Positions 41,030 through 43,174 of a stretch of 43,174 nt of DNA are shown piece after piece (position 1 is the stretch's first letter; each line of letters opens with the position of its first letter). The notes below the pieces were generated by a model. That model had not been told where the DNA came from and made no database searches. It saw only the letters and a program-made list of their open reading frames with translations. The position numbers and the translations under genes were made by a program. The stretch is from Actinomycetota bacterium (GTDB lineage: Bacteria > Actinomycetota > Actinomycetes > Nanopelagicales > Nanopelagicaceae): assembly GCA_947463725.1 (NCBI GenBank), contig CANHRM010000007.1, forward strand, positions 1-43,174, written 5' to 3'.

Positions 41030-42838
41030 TTACTCAGAGGCTAATTTCAGATGAGGTTCATCATCTGGAATAAAACTTTGGGCGTCATAAAGTCTGCGAT
41101 ATAGACCGTTTTTGGAGACCAGTTCGCGGTGCGTTCCTTGTTCAACGATCACCCCGTCTTCAAGAACCAAGATCAGATGCGCTTCCTTGACGGTCGATAA
41201 TCGGTGAGCCACAACAAATGTGGTGCGAGATTTCATTAACTCATGGAGTGCACTTTGAATTAAACGTTCTGACTCAGAATCAAGGGCAGAAGTTGCTTCA
41301 TCGAGCACCAAAATTCGGGGATCTCGAATTATTGCTCTAGCTATTGCCAGGCGTTGTTTTTGGCCACCGGAAATACGAGCACCACGTTCGCCAACAATCG
41401 TGTCAATGCCTTCGGGAAGTTTCTCGACAAACTCCCACGCGTTAGCTGCACGTAGCGCCGATTCTGCTAATTCAGCTGTTGGATTAGGCATGCCATAAGT
41501 GACATTCTCATAGACGGTGCCATCAAAAAGAATTGTGTCTTGAGCAACTACGGATAGAAACTTTCGTGAAGTTCGCAAATCAATGTTTGCCATATCAAGC
41601 CCGTCGAGTTTGATTGAGCCAGATGTAGGACGCAAGAAGCCGATTACTAAATTAATAAATGTTGATTTACCAGAACCACTTGGACCAACGAGAGCGATCA
41701 TGCGGCCAGGTTCAGCAATCACATTTATGTTACTAAGAGATGGTTTGTGATTTGTTGGATAGGTAAATGAAACGTTCGAGAATTCTACGGTTCCGGAAAC
41801 TTCTGTGACTGCGCGTTTTCCGGCATTTGATTCCAGATCAGGGGATTCGAGTAGTTCACCTAAAGATCTAATTGAAGCAAGACCTTTTGATAGCGCTGGT
41901 GCGATGCTGGTAAGAAGCAGAACCGATCCAACCAACATGCCGAAGTACGAGCTAAGCATTACGACGCCACCGGCAGTAATTGGCAAGAAGTCAGTCATCG
42001 CACACCAAGCCGCAAAACCAACACAGATTACGTAAGTCAGTTGAAATGTCACCCAAGCGATTGCAGTGAAGTGGCCCTGCAGGCGATCCAACCGCAATCC
42101 GGCACTCTTTACGCTAGAGAACGAGGTATACATTGTTTTTAAAGCATTCTTTTCGAGACCATGCGCACGCGTGATTGGAAGCAATGTAGTCATTTCATTT
42201 ACTCGAGAAGACATTCGTTCGATTTCAGAACGGAAGTCCTCGTTATGCGCATTTAATGTCCGGCGCATCTTTATAACAACAGTGGCTGAGACTGGGCCAA
42301 GTAGAAGAAAGAATGGAAGGAATTGCGGAACTTTGATCGAAGTGATTATGAGCGCTCCAATTAAGCTGTTTATGGCTCCGAGTCCACCATCAAAACTATG
42401 CCGCATCATCTGCTCGATATTTTCTACATCTCGAACAACTTTCGTTTGCAATGCGCCAGCATTGGTTGTTTGATAAAAGCTAATACTCATTTGTTGCATT
42501 CGCTCAACCAAAGCGGAGCGCAATCGATTCTCTAAATTACGAATAGCTTTAGCTAAATACCGTACATACATCACATTCATTGGGTAGTTCTGGATCGTAA
42601 TGGCTGCCAGAAACGCAAAATTTATTGCCAATGTTGTAAGCGATTTTTTATAGACCACACAATCGATCATGTTGGCTATTAGTAGTGGCGTTGTCCAAGA
42701 AGGGGAATGTTTAATGCAGTAGAAAATGATTGCCAGAAATATATCGCGACGATGATTTTCCAATAAATACCACAGCGTCTTGACCGGGTGTTCGCCACGA
42801 TAACGATGATCTAATTCGCTTTCGTGGGTTTTAGGCAT
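41030..42838 (-). CDS. ABC transporter with fused permease and ATPase (MsbA/exporter type)
   Basis: Half-transporter of 602 residues that would function as a homodimer. The N-terminal ~320 residues hold six helices. The nucleotide-binding domain has Walker A GPSGSGKST (about 386-394), the signature ISGGQKQR (about 490), Walker B ILVLDEATSALD (about 507-518) and the H-loop VAHRLSTVKEA. The architecture is that of exporters for lipids, drugs or peptides, so it is unlikely to power the sugar importer of the neighbouring operon. It is the first gene after the tRNA pair, with a leaderless-type promoter, and is followed after 22 bp by the CE7 gene. Substrate unknown. Confidence 0.9.
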   Translation of the reverse strand: MPKTHESELDHRYRGEHPVKTLWYLLENHRRDIFLAIIFYCIKHSPSWTTPLLIANMIDCVVYKKSLTTLAINFAFLAAITIQNYPMNVMYVRYLAKAIRNLENRLRSALVERMQQMSISFYQTTNAGALQTKVVRDVENIEQMMRHSFDGGLGAINSLIGALIITSIKVPQFLPFFLLLGPVSATVVIKMRRTLNAHNEDFRSEIERMSSRVNEMTTLLPITRAHGLEKNALKTMYTSFSSVKSAGLRLDRLQGHFTAIAWVTFQLTYVICVGFAAWCAMTDFLPITAGGVVMLSSYFGMLVGSVLLLTSIAPALSKGLASIRSLGELLESPDLESNAGKRAVTEVSGTVEFSNVSFTYPTNHKPSLSNINVIAEPGRMIALVGPSGSGKSTFINLVIGFLRPTSGSIKLDGLDMANIDLRTSRKFLSVVAQDTILFDGTVYENVTYGMPNPTAELAESALRAANAWEFVEKLPEGIDTIVGERGARISGGQKQRLAIARAIIRDPRILVLDEATSALDSESERLIQSALHELMKSRTTFVVAHRLSTVKEAHLILVLEDGVIVEQGTHRELVSKNGLYRRLYDAQSFIPDDEPHLKLASE

Positions 42839-42844
42839 ATGCGC

Positions 42845-42850
42845 ACACTA
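42845..42850 (-). promoter_or_regulatory. Leaderless-type -10 box for the ABC transporter gene
   Basis: TAGTGT on the minus strand is followed by exactly 6 nt and the ATG at 42838. The rest of 42851-42978 is AT-rich and shows no gene. Confidence 0.55.
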
Positions 42851-42978
42851 TTGAAAATATCTAAATATTTGAATAAATAGAACGTAACAAAGCGAAGAAT
42901 TAATTGTCTTGCAAATAGGCAACAAGACAAGAACTGAAATTAGAAAAGGCCAGAACTCGGAATACTGCCTATCAATAT

Positions 42979-43052
42979 TGGAGGTGGAAACGGGATTTGA
43001 ACCCGTGTAGAGGGATTTGCAGTCCCTTGCCTCGCCTCTCGGCCATTCCACC
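42979..43052 (-). tRNA. tRNA-Cys (anticodon GCA)
   Basis: Cloverleaf on the minus strand: acceptor GGTGGAA/TTCCACC, anticodon arm AGGGA-CTGCAAA-TCCCT with GCA, T arm CGGG-TTCAAAT-CCCG, and discriminator U as expected for cysteine tRNA. A CCA end appears to be encoded (42981-42979), unlike the Val and Gly tRNAs here. Confidence 0.95.
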
Positions 43053-43058
43053 ATGAAA

Positions 43059-43091
43059 ATACGGCCCCCTGTGAAAGGCAGGTGGCCGTAT
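43059..43091 (-). terminator. Hairpin between tRNA-Gly and tRNA-Cys, possible terminator
   Basis: ATACGGCC (43059-43066) pairs with GGCCGTAT (43084-43091). CCTG/CAGG extends the stem after a mismatch, leaving a 7-nt loop. On the minus strand it is followed by TTTTC, so it may terminate the tRNA-Gly transcript or mark a processing site before tRNA-Cys. Confidence 0.55.
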
Positions 43092-43096
43092 ATCCG

Positions 43097-43169
43097 AGCG
43101 GACGACGGGGTTCGAACCCGCGACCTGAACCTTGGCAAGGTTCCGCGCTACCAGCTGCGCTACGTCCGC
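43097..43169 (-). tRNA. tRNA-Gly (anticodon GCC)
   Basis: Cloverleaf on the minus strand: acceptor GCGGACG/CGTCCGC, D arm GCGC-AGCTGGTA-GCGC, anticodon arm AACCT-TGCCA-AGGTT region with GCC in the loop, and T arm CGGG-TTCGAAC-CCCG. The discriminator is U. CCA is not encoded. Confidence 0.95.
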
Positions 43170-43174
43170 ATTTA

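Noticed and set aside
42848..43138. A 96-codon open frame on the minus strand
   Set aside because: It runs through tRNA-Gly's downstream spacer and the whole of tRNA-Cys; its sequence is explained by the tRNA and it has no ribosome-binding site or family resemblance.
24600..43169. Integrated element with attachment sites at the tRNA genes
   Set aside because: No integrase, recombinase or direct repeat of a tRNA 3' end is visible in the window.
1..43174. CRISPR arrays, insertion sequences, prophage or restriction/defence genes
   Set aside because: No spaced repeats, transposase motifs or defence-protein domains were seen on either strand.

Overview
The window reads as a compact, mid-GC (mid-40s % by eye) actinobacterial chromosome. 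The evidence is the actinobacterial cytochrome bcc-aa3 gene set (ctaC, ctaD, ctaF, ctaE, qcrCAB), the DUF3043 protein, and a gene neighbourhood in the first 17.4 kb (lpdA/pepA, gcvT, erpA, adenosine kinase, cta/qcr, trpD) that recalls the Mycobacterium tuberculosis Rv2192-Rv2215 region. Tight packing, overlapping stop/start codons and modest GC suggest a streamlined aquatic lineage such as the freshwater acI group (Nanopelagicales). That placement is an inference. No gene-free stretch exceeds 300 bases.

Region 1 (1-17.4 kb) is core metabolism. It holds the start of lpdA, pepA, gcvT with an aldo/keto reductase, DUF3043, nadA, erpA-adoK, a degenerate cysteine-desulfurase-like gene, and two converging respiratory operons (ctaC-ctaD-ctaF-EamA on +, ctaE-qcrC-qcrA-qcrB on -) that share a bidirectional terminator. 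A receiver-like gene overlapping trpD follows. Together the respiratory genes encode the bcc complex and most of the aa3 oxidase.

Region 2 (17.4-24.7 kb) is mixed accessory and housekeeping: a DEDDh exonuclease, an esterase, two GNAT acetyltransferases, a membrane acyltransferase with a small unknown membrane protein, two MFS transporters, a LysE-type exporter and tRNA-Val.

Region 3 (24.7-42.8 kb, all on the minus strand) is a carbohydrate block bracketed by tRNA genes. An 11-gene apparent operon runs from 38188 down to 24718: sugar-binding protein, two permeases, secreted DUF5060-type glycoside hydrolase, LacI regulator, ROK kinase, cupin phosphomannose isomerase, GH2 beta-mannosidase, GH28-like protein, membrane acyltransferase and secreted SGNH protein. 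Upstream lie an unknown anchored protein, an intracellular GH5 enzyme, a CE7 acetylesterase and an ABC exporter-type protein. The parts fit uptake and breakdown of (acetylated) mannan-type oligosaccharides to fructose-6-phosphate. The importer has no ATPase here. The operon head has a sigma70-type promoter, a LacI-type palindrome and tandem repeats.

Region 4 (42.8-43.2 kb) contains tRNA-Cys and tRNA-Gly separated by a hairpin.

A recurring regulatory signature is a TANNNT -10 box (often TAGNNT) exactly 6-7 nt before the start codon, seen at nine genes. It indicates widespread leaderless transcription and sets several start codons.
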